A stretch of DNA of 64,000 nt from Asterella californica (taxonomy: Eukaryota > Streptophyta > Marchantiopsida > Marchantiales > Aytoniaceae). The notes beneath the pieces were generated by a model that had not been told where the DNA came from, did not search any database, and saw only the letters and a list, made by a program, of their open reading frames with translations. A program made the position numbers and the translations under genes. Shown here one piece after another: positions 1 to 11,999 of the stretch. Where the stretch lies: assembly GCA_036924285.1 (NCBI GenBank), contig JAYKYS010000008.1:18585001-18649000 (forward strand). The letters run 5' to 3'. How positions within the stretch are numbered: the stretch's first letter is position 1; every line of letters begins with the position of its first letter.

Positions 1-2640
1 CCTGCAGCCTTGTACATCTAACTGTAACCTTGTTTATGATTGTATTTTTGAATTGATATAATTATATTATTTTCTAAAAGTTAAAGTAAATTCTTTGAAT
101 CCTAAACTTCGTTACGGCCAAAACTCACAGCTAAATCAGAAAAACACTAATAAGTGATGTTCACGGTGTTTTCCTACTAGCACCCCCAAAAATGCTCGCT
201 GAAAATGTTCGAAATCTCTTGGCTAAAGTTGTAACACTCTCTCGCGAGCTAAGAATATTTACCAAAAAATTTAATATAGTTATGAAACAACAAATTTATC
301 TCTAACTATTAAGTGATAACCAAGCCTGGAGATGCGAGCAGATCTAGACATAATCCATCAACTAAGTGGAGACTCACACGTATCCTAAATTATAATTGTG
401 TGAGCTGCTAACAAAAACACATAATTCAGTCCAGACATTATTATAATCGAAAAACCCCTCTTGCATTCTAACTGTACATCAAGTGAATATTCGTGTTACA
501 TCTCTGATAAGTAAGAAAAGTAATAAAATTGCTAATGTGTGTTTGGATACACACATGAAACTTTACCTAAATAACATTCTTAATAACCTAATAAAGAAAA
601 CCATGAATCCAACTGCACCGGACAGAGCAAATGTACCAAAAGATTAGGGCATCTCCATCCACATCCATTACTAACAAGTATTTAGAAATTATAGCAAATC
701 TGCCAACATAATTTATAACAACAATTAACAATTGTCTGCAGAACCACCCAATCATGTAAATGAGCGATGAGACACTCACATTGATTACAATAAAAAGGAC
801 CAAAGTAGTGTAGTCTTTTTGACGTGCCAACACATAATTTGGGAGCTACCTCACCTTTCTTTGTGTAATGGTCCAACGAGCACACCCAAAAGCATCGTTA
901 TGAGATATTACAAGAACGATTCTCTCATTAATAATGTAATGGGATGGTTTATTTACTCGCGAAAAGAACCGTTTGAACCAGGATGATGTATACCTGTACA
1001 CTATAATAGCATTGTTTAGCAGGATGGAGATGGTCTTACTCCTACAAATAGCAATTATTTTTCAACCAAACTGGTGGGAAACTGATATTTTGCATTCGGT
1101 TTAGTTAAGTTTTGATTTAAACATTAATCTGGTTTAAATGATAAAGAATTTAATGAGAGTTTAATCAGTTCTCTTATAAATATAACTTTGAACATGATAT
1201 TAAAAATCTTGATTATGAGTGGTTTAATTTAGTTTAATTTCGTTCTATCTATACAATCCAGTCCGATTTGAAACCTAACTGAACCACAGATATGATAGAT
1301 GTCCTTCGAATTCTGGACCCGCCGGAAGAAGTTACGACTTCGGCCAGACCTTGGCCGATTTTCTTACGAGCACCTAGGAAGGTGTCCATATAAAACAGCT
1401 GTGAACATCTCTTATTGAGTTTTCATTCATTTTCCCAGTTTGTTTTTACGTAGAAAAATCTACTTGTCAGAGTAATGAATCCAAGTGACAAAGAAAAAAA
1501 AAGTAATAAATGAAAATATTGTACTCTCAGTTCAAAAATACGACCCAAAACGAACCGCGATTCAGTAGAAAGCTAACTGCTCAAAAGTTCTAATCTTTCA
1601 TATTTCAGTAGTCTAAGAATATTTCCGCTTAACATTGGTACCCCTAATGCACTACTCGCAGAGAGATTACGAGCGTAAGCATATTGCTCGCTGGAGGCTT
1701 ATGCATGTAAGCCATTGCTCGATTGTGTTTCGAACAGTCCATTAACTTATGTAAAACATGTGAAGATGATTTTTACTCGTGCTTGTACTTTCATGTCGCT
1801 TGTCCCTGACAATACGCTGCTCGACAAAAGTTTCACTACTGTTTTACGGCTGCAGAAACCCTACGGAAAAAGAAGTCTAAAAGACGGCATCGGAGGCTAA
1901 CCTTCTACTTACTCTGCAAAAAAGCCACGTGTTCTCATCAAATACCGTTAGGGTCTTTTCTAGCTACGGTCTGTTACATCTAGTGTCCTCATTTGTTCTG
2001 CTTTGGCTCATAGCAGCTATTATCTTGAGTTCTGAACTATTATGCTAGTGTTGCTTTTTCAGTTTGCATGAGAAGTTGGCATCAATTTACCGAGAAATAA
2101 TGGAGAGTGTTTCCACTGTGGGCTTGGCTGTAATAGTGCTCATTTGGAAGTCGGTTGTGACATTAGAAAGTTTAGGAGGGTGGTATGTGATTTACACAGT
2201 CCGTGGGTTGCCTATCATATTTCAAAACCTAGACAGTCGGCTGCGATATATTTCAAAACCTAGACAGTCGGCTGTCATATCGCAAAGGACGATGATATTA
2301 CAAAGCTCACGCTTGGCTGTGCTATTACTTAGCGTTAGTTGTTCCTTGGATTTATGACTTCAGAAGTGGAAACTTTAGAAGTTTGTATTCTCGACTGGAG
2401 AGTTTTGTATACCATGTGATGGTTTGAATACAATCTTAGTCGATCCACGACACAAGACTGTTCTTTGGCCAAGACTGTTCTTAAAAAGAAAATTGTATGA
2501 ATTGTCTTATCGATACTTTTTGGGACACAAATATATCCAGTAGAGTTGATTTCCTATATGCAGAGTTATTCACAATTATGGCTAGCAGAGTTCAATCGAA
2601 GAGACTCTTCTCTCAATGTGGAGGGAAATTTATCATGTAA
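1..2640. other. AT-rich non-coding stretch
   Basis: I see no supportable gene here. The open frames are short (60-97 codons), without recognisable domains or consistent composition. The only structure I can point to is a 31-bp unit repeated twice in tandem near 2217-2278, given separately. The sequence is otherwise ordinary AT-rich intergenic DNA. Confidence 0.6.
2217..2278. repeat. 31-bp direct tandem duplication (two units)
   Basis: The unit beginning ATATTTCAAAACCTAGACAG occupies 2217-2247 and repeats at 2248-2278, with differences only in its last few bases. It is a small recent tandem duplication with no evident function. Confidence 0.85.
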
Positions 2641-2689
2641 CTTTGAGAAAGCTAAAGCTAAAGAATAGCTAAAAAAGGGTGTAGAGAAA

Positions 2690-2749
2690 AGGGTGGTAAA
2701 CCCTAAACCCTAACCCTTTCTCACACCCTAAAAAAAGGGTGTGAGAAAG
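2690..2749. repeat. Telomere-like CCCTAAA units joined to a 14-bp perfect hairpin
   Basis: A short interstitial plant-telomere-like run (CCCTAAACCCTAACCC, about two units) is directly followed by a perfect stem. The arms are 2716-2729 (CTTTCTCACACCCT) and 2736-2749, with an all-A loop of 6 nt. The AGGGTGT motif also occurs just upstream at about 2677. The patch may be a repaired break or telomere-fragment insertion, or the foldback end of a small transposon; the sequence does not decide. Confidence 0.7.
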
Positions 2750-2784
2750 CTAATAGCTGAAAGAAAGCTAAAGCTTGGCTATTC

Positions 2785-2880
2785 ATCGCTTCTTTGCATA
2801 TTTCCTTGGAATATGCAAAGATGTTTAATTTATCACTTAACCCTTTCGACGAGAAGCGTCAGGTGATAAATTACATCACA
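2785..2880. repeat. Two-hairpin repeat family, copy 1
   Basis: Two adjacent stem-loops. Stem 1 is CTTTGCATATT (2792-2802) with its exact complement at 2810-2820 and a 7-nt loop. Stem 2 is TAATTTATCAC (2826-2836) with its exact complement at 2863-2873. The interior of stem 2 carries the family motif TTAACCCTTTCGACGAGAAG. Other copies of this architecture lie near 11.72, 12.01, 13.16, 13.52, 16.93, 41.83 and 57.01 kb. A second lead-in module of the family (GTGCGTGCATATTTATTC) follows at about 3070. Confidence 0.75.
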
Positions 2881-3205
2881 AAAATGATTTTTTTAAAGAG
2901 ACATTGCATCTATCTTATGTTTTCTGATGCATGATGCAACACACTATTTAAAGTATTTATAAAATTTCCGATCACCCCAACTCCATTGTTGTGTCCGGTT
3001 CATTGAGGTCTTTCTATTTTCCTTTTCACATAAAGTTTGTTTTTTTCTTTCTTCTAACCAAAACAGCACTGTGCGTGCATATTTATTCGGTATTCCTGCA
3101 TCCAGGAAAGATCCAAACGTACAGCTTCAAACGAATGTGACGGACGGACGCGTGAATGGACCTGTCTAACGCTTTTATTTGTATCCTTTTCGTTTGTTGG
3201 TAACA

Positions 3206-3514
3206 TCAGTGTCCAAAGACCTCCAACCACATAGGATCATAGCGGGTACGAAATTTGTCAACCACGTAGCATAGAAACGAACGTAGATTGCCATCACCAC
3301 AACCTGGATTTGAGATGCTAGCAGTTGGTCGGAAGTTGTACGTTACGCCGGTTCTTGGATACGGCCACCCTCCCGGCAGACAACTCACGCCGCATATGAT
3401 TCGTGAAGGATGGCATACTATGCCCTGAGTTATTGAGGATGACAGAGATGCCGTACGATGAATCAGAATATGCTGCTTGCTTGTTTGAAAGAAGGGAGCG
3501 TCTTGTGCCGTCAC
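3206..3514 (-). CDS. Unrecognised small ORF, 102 codons, doubtful
   Basis: I do not recognise this product. It is listed because the stretch is clearly richer in G+C and less repetitive than its surroundings. The peptide contains regularly spaced cysteines and Gly/Pro turns (for example ICGVSCLPGGWPYPRTGV and PGCGDGN), which could suggest a small cysteine-rich domain. No signal peptide is visible and neighbours give no context. It ends next to a 45-bp sequence (3563-3605) that also forms the inverted ends of the 18.5-19.45 kb block, so it may belong to the same inserted DNA rather than be a gene. An exon of a larger gene, a relic or chance are all possible. Confidence 0.2.
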   Translation of the reverse strand: MTAQDAPFFQTSKQHILIHRTASLSSSITQGIVCHPSRIICGVSCLPGGWPYPRTGVTYNFRPTASISNPGCGDGNLRSFLCYVVDKFRTRYDPMWLEVFGH

Positions 3515-3562
3515 GAGCTGCTAAAATATGACGGCACTAGACGGTCCGCAGGAGAGAAGAAG

Positions 3563-3605
3563 AAACACGCGACGCAATGAATAGCTAACGGATGGAAAGA
3601 CCCCA
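3563..3605 (+). repeat. Third copy of the GACGCAATGAATAGCTAACG motif repeat
   Basis: The sequence ACGCGACGCAATGAATAGCT followed by AACGGATGGAAAGACCCCAT matches, with one or two differences, both arms of the inverted repeat at 18538-18597 and 19388-19447. Only the outer part is present here; similarity stops after the CCCCATCA motif. Confidence 0.8.
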
Positions 3606-3770
3606 TCATTGCAAGACCCCCAGCCGAAGTTTACATGACTTGCTTTGGTAACTCGTTGTACTTAAAGTCTTGTATATGTGACAATTCTAACGAAAATGAG
3701 ATTTCAATACGTGTATATATATATATCATCGCTAAAAACATAAAATTATAATTTAAAAGTATCAAAAGAA

Positions 3771-4133
3771 CTGTGAGTTATTTATTGCTCCACCTTTCAA
3801 AAGGAATGATTAACTCTATCCACTCTCCTTAGTGAATACTTGTTTGATCAACCCCCTGACTTGCAGCAGTCAGTTCTTCAAATTACCGTAGCATATTAGA
3901 TGTCGAAAGTGCATTATGGACAGTATACAAACTGATTCAGATATTTCAAATCTTTTTTTCATATTATGAGACACAATAACACATCCATAATCATCATGGT
4001 CTAAAAATCCAAACTGAAATGTAAGTATCAATCGCGGTTTACGTGATATGATAACTAGGAGAACTGCTTGCTACCGGTTAGAGGGTGGATCAAGTTCATC
4101 ATTATTTCTGGGGTGTGGAGCAATCCCAGTTAT
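3771..4133. mobile_element. MITE, CTCCACC/TTGATCAA family, copy 1
   Basis: The left end (TTATTGCTCCACC, then AAGGAATGATTAACT, ATCCACTC and TTTGATCAACC) is the inverse of the right end (GGTGGATCAAGTTCATCATT, then TGTGGAGCAAT). The arms are roughly 80-100 bp and diverged. The internal part includes a TATGAGACACAATAAC segment related to the copy at 5012-5361. No transposase is encoded. A 14-bp tandem duplication (ATGAGTATCCTATC) abuts the right end. Exact boundaries are uncertain by several bases. Confidence 0.6.
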
Positions 4134-5011
4134 GAGTATCCTATCATGAGTATCCTATCACATATCTTCAAGAACTTTTACAGGCTTTTTATTTTACTTG
4201 TTTCATCATAATCCATTCCAACCAGAAGAATAATGATTTATAAAGGCTATCTTGTGAAAATTTCCTTTTGCATGCTACACTAGTTAGCACTCATACCAGC
4301 TTCCTTAGTGCCCAAACTCACTAGTAGTTTATTAGTTTTTCTCATAATCCAAAATAAATTATCCGGCTTGGTAATATATATATATATTTTTCACTCCACA
4401 AATACGGGGTAATTGTTGTGAAAAACCATGTGTGTTTTGGCTTTAATGTGACTGAAGAGATAATTTTCTGTATTTAAATCTATTTTAGTAAATACTATTA
4501 ATATTTATCAATATAATGGACAACAACTATTCAAAAACTTAAGATGGTATCTAAACAAACTCTCTACGAATCGATTAATTTCAAAAATATTATCTACTCC
4601 CGTTTATTAGTGACAGATTAACTAACATGTGCGCTGATAATTCTTATTGCCGAATACACTCTTCAGAAGGAACTAACCGATAAAATGCTGTGTGAACTGG
4701 CCCTTAATCGGCCGTGTATGGTGATGGTGGACTCTCCGGGTAAAATCACAACTGATCATGTTCGGTAGACTACGTAGAATGCATGTGGAGTGGTCTTGCT
4801 GTAACAGGTTATCATACATAGAGGTCTGAAGATAGATCTTGCCCAAGCACGGATATGAAATGCAGACGTGAAATTTGTCTATGGAAACTGCAACGAAACC
4901 TTACGCCCCATTTGTTTCAAATCATGATCAGTCGGTAATGATGGAAGTGAATAAACTCAATTATACGGTGATATTGGGTAGTTTCATTATTACTGCTTAG
5001 TGACCACAAGT

Positions 5012-5361
5012 CAGGAATGATGAACTCGATCCACCCCTTTTAGTGAGTACGTTCTTGGTCAACCGCAGCAGGCAGTTTTCCCAGTTACCATGTCACGTCT
5101 GAGACGAGTGAGACTATATTTCAGTTTAAGATCACGATGATTATGGAGGTGTTACAGTGTCTCACGATATGGAAAAAGAAGAATTTGAATATCTAAATCA
5201 ATTTGTAGACTGTCCATAGTGCACAGTCTACATTTGATATACCATGATCACCTGAAGAACTGTCTGCTGCAGGTCAGACAATTGATCAAGAAGGTATTCA
5301 CTAATCGGAGGTGGATCTGAGTTCATCATTCCTTCTGAATGGTGGAGCAAGTAAATAACAG
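5012..5361. mobile_element. MITE, same family, copy 2, flanked by an 11-bp direct repeat
   Basis: The right end (GGTGGAGCAAGTAAATAACAG) and the inner arms (GAATGATGAACTCGATCCACC against GGTGGATCTGAGTTCATCATTC) form long terminal inverted repeats. The string GACCACAAGTC occurs at 5002-5012 and again at 5362-5372, consistent with a target-site duplication of 9-11 bp. The left arm lacks about 25 bp of the outer terminus that the right arm has, so the element is asymmetric. It has no coding capacity. Confidence 0.7.
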
Positions 5362-5504
5362 GACCACAAGTCTTAGACCTCACGTGAATATTTCCTTACT
5401 TTGTTACACCTACTACATGCTTGCTAAGGTCCACTTCCCACTGATCTTTTATCGGAGGGAAAGCTTGTAAGCTGAACCTGTTCTACCATATATGAGTTTT
5501 ATAC

Positions 5505-5720
5505 TAGTTTTTATATGGCCAAGTGTGGTGACAACTTTCCCTGACCACCACTCATTTCCAGTCTCAACCAGTTCGAGGGTTCGAATCTCCTGCCAGCGTA
5601 ACCAAGCGTAACAACGGTGTGCCGTTGCCAGGCTGGTAGTCCTTCTGGCTTGGGTCTGGAGACTCTCGACTCTGAAGTGCTACCCCAATTGCCCTTGCTT
5701 CTCTTTCCCTATTTCTCTCC
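5505..5720 (+). mobile_element. Possible tRNA-derived SINE head
   Basis: A box-A-like TGGCCAAGTGTGG (about 5517) and a box-B-like GGTTCGAATCT (about 5579) are arranged as in a pol III internal promoter. They are followed by a GC-richer body and a pyrimidine-rich stretch ending near 5720. Spacing is longer than in a normal tRNA, the acceptor stem is not recognisable, and no target duplication was found. This could be an old SINE or a tRNA pseudogene. Confidence 0.35.
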
Positions 5721-7700
5721 TTCTTAGTGTCAAATGAGACTTACATATCAAAGAACAAAAGTATGCATTTCATTTTTTCTCTGTTTCTCTTTTTTGTTTT
5801 TTGGGAAAAAATTATGCAGTTTTATTTCCACTAGCCTCTTATCTTTTACTATTTTGTTTTCTAACTCTGATACTTCTGGAAAGAGTGGTCATGTTGCTGT
5901 CTTAAGGACTTTGCGGACTAGTGTTTAACTGGCAAAGTTTTATGAGAGGGAGAGGTTCGATGATAACCTTCGTCTGTGCACTAAAGGTTTTAGTAATTTT
6001 CCCAAACAGCAAGGGGCTATTCGATAAAAACTTAAGCATTTATGGGAAGTACTCTTAAGCACCTCTTGAGTTTATTGCTGACACATTTAACACCATATGG
6101 CACGTAATATGTAATTTATGTACTGTAGTTCAGTATTTTGCAAATATATACAGTGTCAAGGACACAAGGAACTGTCATCTTTCCAACAATTGTGAAGTAC
6201 TATATGAAATCAAAGAGGATTGTTTTACAAGGAAACAGATGTTTATCTGGTCCAAAGATTTTGGGTTAAAATCAGTCATTTTCGATGGTGGTCCATCAGG
6301 CTCGGTTAACAAGTATTTTGTCAGTAATGACGAATCACTAGCCCGCATAGTCCCTCCCTCCACGCAGCTATTTCCAGTATTCTTATTTGACAAATCGAAA
6401 ATAATAATTTTTCAATAACTTCTAAAATTGCAAGTATTTTGGAAATTTTTTACTTGTGAGTTTCTTAGACTAAATTAACTTTGGTGCGCAAACAGTTGCT
6501 ATAGCAAACCGAACTCGAGAAAAAAAAGCCAAAGACTTTAAGTTTTATGTGAATGTAACCTTATCAACTTGCACTCTTGTATGTCAATGCAGTCAATTCT
6601 AGTAAATGATCGGAGGGTTTTTTGTTAATTTACTATACACAAAAACAATATAATATACTTTATCATTCAGATGTTAAATTCTATTTGGTCCAGAATTTCA
6701 AGGAGATCATTTGTCTAAAATTTCTGAACAATTGTTACATCGAGATTCTTTGGAATATGAGTTCTTCAGAAGTGGTCTTCCATTCAACTAGAATTTAACA
6801 TTATTGATCATATCGTGTGCATATATATCACTACACAACATATATCGCTGTCAAACTAACATAACACACACTAACAACACATAACACAACACATACGATG
6901 TGATACACCTATACAAGTGTGTACAATCAACCTTCGATTAACACACACTAAATGTCAACCGGCAACAAAAAGATCACTCTAGTCAAACCAATCCTACTTT
7001 GTGCATTAGAGAATCCAAGTTTCACTCACTCTGCTCATCTATCATAACCAAGAGCTTGAAGGTTCAACTCGAACGAAATAAAACCTTCAAATCTTAATCC
7101 ACACTCTACGTCCAAAGAGGTTTGGACTGCTAACGGCCCTAATAGGATTAGCTACCACGCACTCTGTTAGTTAGTAGAGCCGTTACACATGACGTGCCAA
7201 CCAACGCTGAACTTTGTGTGTCTCGAAGTAAATACATTTTCATCCTATCTATCTTCATTCAGGAAATTGTTACTCGTGATATACACTAGTACACCATAGT
7301 TCTTTGTCAATGGATTCGAACATTGATTTCATCATCAAACATACATTAAGATTGAGTACACAAGTTCCTCAAAACTATAAATCTCCTTTATATAGAATTC
7401 CTCTATACATTTGATTGATCGATCGAAGAATGTGATCCTCAAAGACAAAGCTCTTTATGTACTATTTGCTTAGCAACACGCTTGTTGACTGTTAAGACAA
7501 GATCAAGAACTGTCTAATTGTCTAACGGCTGGATGTATCCGAGTACCAATATGTAAGACTAACTATCCAGACTAAACCGTATCTGGCAACAACTCCAGAA
7601 TATATAATGCAATTTCAGACAATCTAAACGTAGACAACCTTCCGTATTAATTTGTAACAATCGGAATCATATATCCAAATGATACCTTCCGGATCATCCT
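5721..7700. other. AT-rich non-coding stretch
   Basis: No supportable genes. An AC-rich low-complexity run with many ACACAC/AACAC steps occupies about 6830-6960. The short open frames have no recognisable domain. Confidence 0.5.
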
Positions 7701-7759
7701 CTAATAAGTTGTAGGTGAAAACTAAAGTAACATTTATCCCCTTCTCTGCTTGATGATTG

Positions 7760-8640
7760 TCTTCAATCACCCGTCTTCGTTTCTAACAAATCATCTTGAT
7801 CTGTTGGAGGTTTTGGTCGTTCAGATGGTTTAGCTTCTGCATCATTTTTTCCTCTCTATTTTCAAGTGATCTACTGGATGATCTCCCCTAGCTCTTCCTC
7901 GTGATCCCCTTTTGGATCCATTAAATCTATCAACCCGTATAACGTTTGAGTGTACAACTGTTCTGATATCCGCTACCGTATTGATTAGATGTGTGATTGT
8001 TTTGAGCGCAAGTACTGACTCTTCTCGTAGTCGGTTGAGAGCTTTGCACTATTTCGTGATGTGTAAGTACATCATGAATAACTCTTGCATCAGATTGAAC
8101 ATACATGTTGTATAGTTGAACAACATCCAAGTATTCTCCGTGAAAATATGATATCGTTCTCGTAATAAAAGTGATAACTTGAGGAGTTCATTTTTTGTAT
8201 CAAAAATTTCATCCACTTCGGTCTTTTGTCATTGATTTATCGCATGATCTTACATGTTCATCTATTCGTGTGTTGGTACACCAAAATGTGCTTCTTTCAA
8301 AGCGGATGTCATCTCGGTGCAGATCCATGTTGTACGTAATCGCATGTTGTATATCTCTCTTGTCAGTCGAGCTCGTTTAGACATCCAAAATAGATATTCA
8401 TCTTCGGTCATATTCAATTCTGTATCTTTATCCGGATCTCCTCGTAACTCCATATTCAGATGTTTGGGAAGATCTATTAACTCTTCCGTCTTCAGTTTCA
8501 AAATTCTCGATATTTCTTGTGTGTCTCTCTCTAATGCTTCAATGTTGATCATTTTCTCGACGATGCTCTTTCTTCCGGAGGCCTTTCTTCTCTTCTCTCT
8601 AGTATGATGCTTGACTTAGAAGTGATTTCGACGCTTTTCT
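7760..8640 (-). pseudogene. Minus-strand coding-like relic, possibly retroelement gag
   Basis: Reading the minus strand gives two broken frames. The first, 8552-8262 (96 codons), is rich in charged residues and leucine with helical character (TQEISRILKLKTEELIDLPK; KRARLTREIYNMR). The second, 8130-7930 (66 codons), is followed by a basic, Arg/Lys/Pro-rich stretch. A helical block plus a basic tail resembles retroelement gag, but no CCHC knuckle is seen. The segment lies downstream (minus sense) of the gypsy pol relic at 9.43-10.61 kb. That order does not fit a single gag-pol element, so it may belong to another insertion. I do not recognise the family. Confidence 0.35.
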
Positions 8641-9429
8641 TCTCTTTTCTAGTGTCGGCTTCCGGGGTAAGGTCTTTCGATCTCTAGTTGGTTACACCCT
8701 TTCAGGTGTTTCTTCCTTATGGTTATCTTGTCTCCAAATCTCATCGACTTTTGTCTTGGTAAGAAATTTCTTTACTTGAATTATCTACATTTTGATCTTT
8801 TTTTTATCTGTCGACCTTAGATGAATTCATCAATTTCTTCCTTGATGTGAAATTCGATGTTGATTCCGGTCTTTGTTCGAGATCTCGGTCCTTTCATGTC
8901 ATTTTTGTTGTCATGTCGTGGATCGACTATGGTGTTCAATTAAGGTCCTAGGATGGAATTTTATCAACCCATTACAAACATGTTTTTGACTGCACCATTA
9001 GATAGTTCTTGCCGAGTTGATCAAAATTGATATTTTTGTCCTCATGAACGGACTAAGACGACAAAGTTATGGATAGTTATGACTTTTAGAGTATCGTGTG
9101 TTATGACATGGACGAACATTTGACGTGATGATAGGACTAAGGTGGCAAATAAAAAGTGGCGTTGCATACGTGACACTTGGTACCTAGAATCACATGACAC
9201 TTTATGGGTTTGCATGCAAACCACATGGTGCTAGCACAAAGTGACACTTGGACTTTTACCCCTGCTTGCAAACAGTATAAAAGCTGGGGGTTCTAAGGTT
9301 CAGTCTAGTGGTTTTGGGTTAGGGGCCAAGAGGCTATCCAAATTTACCACACCGATTTTTGGTACTTGGGAGGTTGGTTGAAATGATTTTGGTCAGTCTT
9401 GGGTCTAGGCATAAAAACTGCACGAGCCT

Positions 9430-9768
9430 TCACACATGTTTCCGTCTTGGGAGATCACATCGAACTTCAAACGGTAGTAGAAGTTGGTACAGAGGTCCAA
9501 ATCTGGACTTTTTGGTACTGTCGAATAGGTGTTTTCGAGCCCGTTCTAATGATTCCAATAACGTAATGTTTGCACTTAAGGAGAGGAAGTACCAACCATT
9601 TGAAATATTTGGCTGATAGATGAATTTTACTTTGAGTAGTTTATCAACCTCTACTTTCATTATTTCTCTATAGTTATGATTCATCTGGTATGATCGTTGA
9701 ATCAGTGGTATAACTGTTAGTAGCAGTTTTTTCCAGTGTGCACATATTTGTGTAGGTACTGCTTTCAT
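9430..9768 (-). pseudogene. Ty3/gypsy reverse transcriptase N-terminal fragment (relic)
   Basis: The minus-strand peptide contains RSYQMNHNYREIMKVEVDKL followed by LKVKFIYQPNISNGWYFLSL. This corresponds to the start of Ty3/gypsy RT (R-Y-x-M-x-x-x-x-x-x-x-V-x-x-E-(V/I)-D-K-L-L ... F-I-Y). The match decays just where the conserved S-x-W-V-S-P block should follow, and no downstream RT motifs (including YxDD) are readable. About 570 bp upstream in the minus sense is a retropepsin fragment, in the expected PR-RT order. The element is a decayed copy with no functional product. Confidence 0.75.
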
Positions 9769-10339
9769 GTCTTAGTAGCTCTATGCGAATATATTGGGAT
9801 ATTTGTGGATTAACTAAAGTAGATCTTTCTAGTTTATTATGGATAGATGATTTTTCATTTTTATGGTTCTTGGGTCTTTGTAGATTTTTAGATCAACCTC
9901 ATCGTAAGTTCTTTCTAGTGCTACTGTCCAGTGTGTAACTTGTTCCTATAAGTTTTCTTTCCCAGGTTTGTTACAAAGCCATATCGGTTATACATCCGGG
10001 TCCATTTGTTCTACCACTTGTTTCTAGTTGAAATCTTTGGTGTAATTTGTGGTTGTTCTATCTGTATTGGTTCGACTAAGAGTTCTCCTATCAATACTAG
10101 GTTTGGTTGTGTCCATAACAACATTCATTCTTCTTCGTCCATGAGTCTTTCGATCTAATCCAAATGACAGATGTTGATTGGTCTGAGTCGAGCTTTATGT
10201 CCGTTGACTGAGGATTTGGTGCTTATCCGATGTTGTTTCGCTTGTCAAGTAAGTTGTACCAATCTTGATTAGGTGTCTAGTTTTGTTGTACTTTGGCTTG
10301 TCTTAACCATGGTCGCTCCAGAATCATGAGAACAGCCTT

Positions 10340-10610
10340 CTATTCATTTGTCATTTTCACCACTACAACATCAATCTTAAAATTCATGTTGGCGATCGTA
10401 ATAGTTAATCTTCTGACTATTTCGATCGGAAGGATTTTTCTCTGATCTCCCATTTTTGAGTTGAATGATAATGAATGTAGTTCTGCGTTCTTTAGAGTTT
10501 TGCATAATTCTTCACTTAAGACATTTGCACCGGATCCTCCATCAAGTAAAACATTCTTCAATAAGACTCCTTTTATTGTTATTTGAAGGACAGATCCTTC
10601 ATCTTTCCAT
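10340..10610 (-). pseudogene. Ty3/gypsy retropepsin fragment (relic)
   Basis: The minus-strand frame reads VLLDGGSGANVLSEEL, a textbook retropepsin active site with the catalytic Asp in D-G-G-S-G. It is preceded by an in-frame strand-like segment (QITIKGVLLKN) and followed by about 55 residues of plausible protease. In-frame coding continues up to about 10610, where an LTR-like repeat begins abruptly. The gag that should precede it is missing, so the element was truncated by insertion or recombination at that junction. Confidence 0.8.
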
Positions 10611-11326
10611 GGTGGTCGTCTTTCTTGGAGAGAACGGACCTCCTATATGTCATTTATTGTGAGAGCGATCAAAAAAGAAAATAGACTGTTGTCAATAATT
10701 CAGATACAGTCTCTTGTAGCCACAAAGGTCAATCAAACACTCAAAATTGTGCAAATAGGCTTTCTAAGACTCAGAAAACTTTATTCACACCCCAATTTTA
10801 TAGTTAATGTCTTCAGCGATCACAATCCTCTCTTTTCTTCCTCGCGCACATCATCTCCTCAATGTCTTCCGAACTCCACTTGTACGACGATTTACTTAGA
10901 AAACAAGCCCCCTGCTAAGTTGAGGCCTTTATGTTGTTATACACACATTTACTTATCAAGCAGCCTCCTAGCTAAGCTAACCTCTTCCTGAATAAAAATT
11001 TCTCAACCCTCGATGTCATCTTGATGCAACCCAGGTTATGAACTAAGCCATGATTTTACGGCCCTCTCATAGCTGAATCAGGTATCTCCCAGCTTCTTGA
11101 CCATGTGGAGGCTTAGGTCAAGAAGCGCACGTTTGAGGAGTATACCAGTCCTCTGCCCCTTGATGTGCAAGACGTAGCCACACACCCAACATAGACTCCC
11201 ATCCGGGAAGTCAACATGTTGAGATAAGAACCAAGAGTCAAAAAGATTGATCCAAAGACCTCTTCTTCGTACGTGGGCGTCCCTTCAACTGAGATGGCTC
11301 CTGCTTCCGTTTAATAACTCTGTACA
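10610..11326. mobile_element. LTR-like repeat, copy 1 (second copy at 48.4 kb)
   Basis: This segment aligns along its whole length with 48423-49352. Shared landmarks include GTCTTTCTTGG, ACGGACCTCCT, GATGTCATCTTGATG, CAGGTATCTCC, GGAGGCTTA and CTGTACA. Both copies can be bounded by TG and CA. No internal coding was found in either, so they are best read as solo LTRs or LTR fragments of one family. This copy abuts the retropepsin relic; if it is the 5' LTR of that minus-strand element, the whole gag region has been lost. Confidence 0.7.
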
Positions 11327-11699
11327 ATATAACTTTATCTATTCGTTGAACAAATACTATATACGACATTGAACGTAAATTAATTTTTTTTAGTTTTATG
11401 AAAAAGACTATCCATATATATGTTTAATGTCTATGTATAATAAATATTTATAGAACGAGAATAGAATTACCCAGATCTTCTTTTTTTCTCGAGAGATGTT
11501 TAATGTCAATGTCTTCTAAACTATTTTTATAACATAAATAGAATTGCTCGGGTCTTTTTATTTCCTCGCGGCATCCTTGGAACCTTCGATTAGACCTCAA
11601 GTTAAACATCGAGGGTCTAGAAAAACAAACGAAAAATGTCTTTGCTACTTAGAGTAAAATGAAAAGAGAAATTATTTGATCCATTTTCCACTTAACACA

Positions 11700-11860
11700 A
11701 CCATGTCCCAACACTTAATTTATTACTTAACCTTTCCAGTCGAAAGAGTTAAGTAATAGAGTAAATAAATAATTTATGTTGAATAAGCTTTCACACTTGT
11801 ATTCTCCAAGGTGCATTTAGACCCTCTGCACTTATGGGTTAAGTCGGGCTCCTATGAGTT
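11700..11860. repeat. Two-hairpin repeat family, copy 2 (stem 2 only)
   Basis: Stem TATTACTTAAC (11721-11731) pairs exactly with 11748-11758. An inner CTTTC/GAAAG extension (11732-11736 and 11742-11746) encloses a 5-nt loop. The family's downstream block CACTTGTATTCTCCAAGGTGCAT follows at about 11806. The first hairpin is absent or decayed. Copy 3 starts about 330 bp later with the same downstream block, so the two look like tandem members. Confidence 0.75.
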
Positions 11861-11999
11861 AAGTCTCATGTCGTCTTTATTGATTTAGTTAACATATAAT
11901 AATTAAAAAATATTTTGGTTTTATTATTTACTTGATATAAATTATTATCTAACACATATAATTTTTCTTATTATCATTTCTTATAGTTCGGTCTATGCT

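Noticed and set aside
9240..9300. Promoter (CAGTATAAAAGC)
   Set aside because: A TATA-like match alone in AT-rich relic DNA, with no gene downstream.
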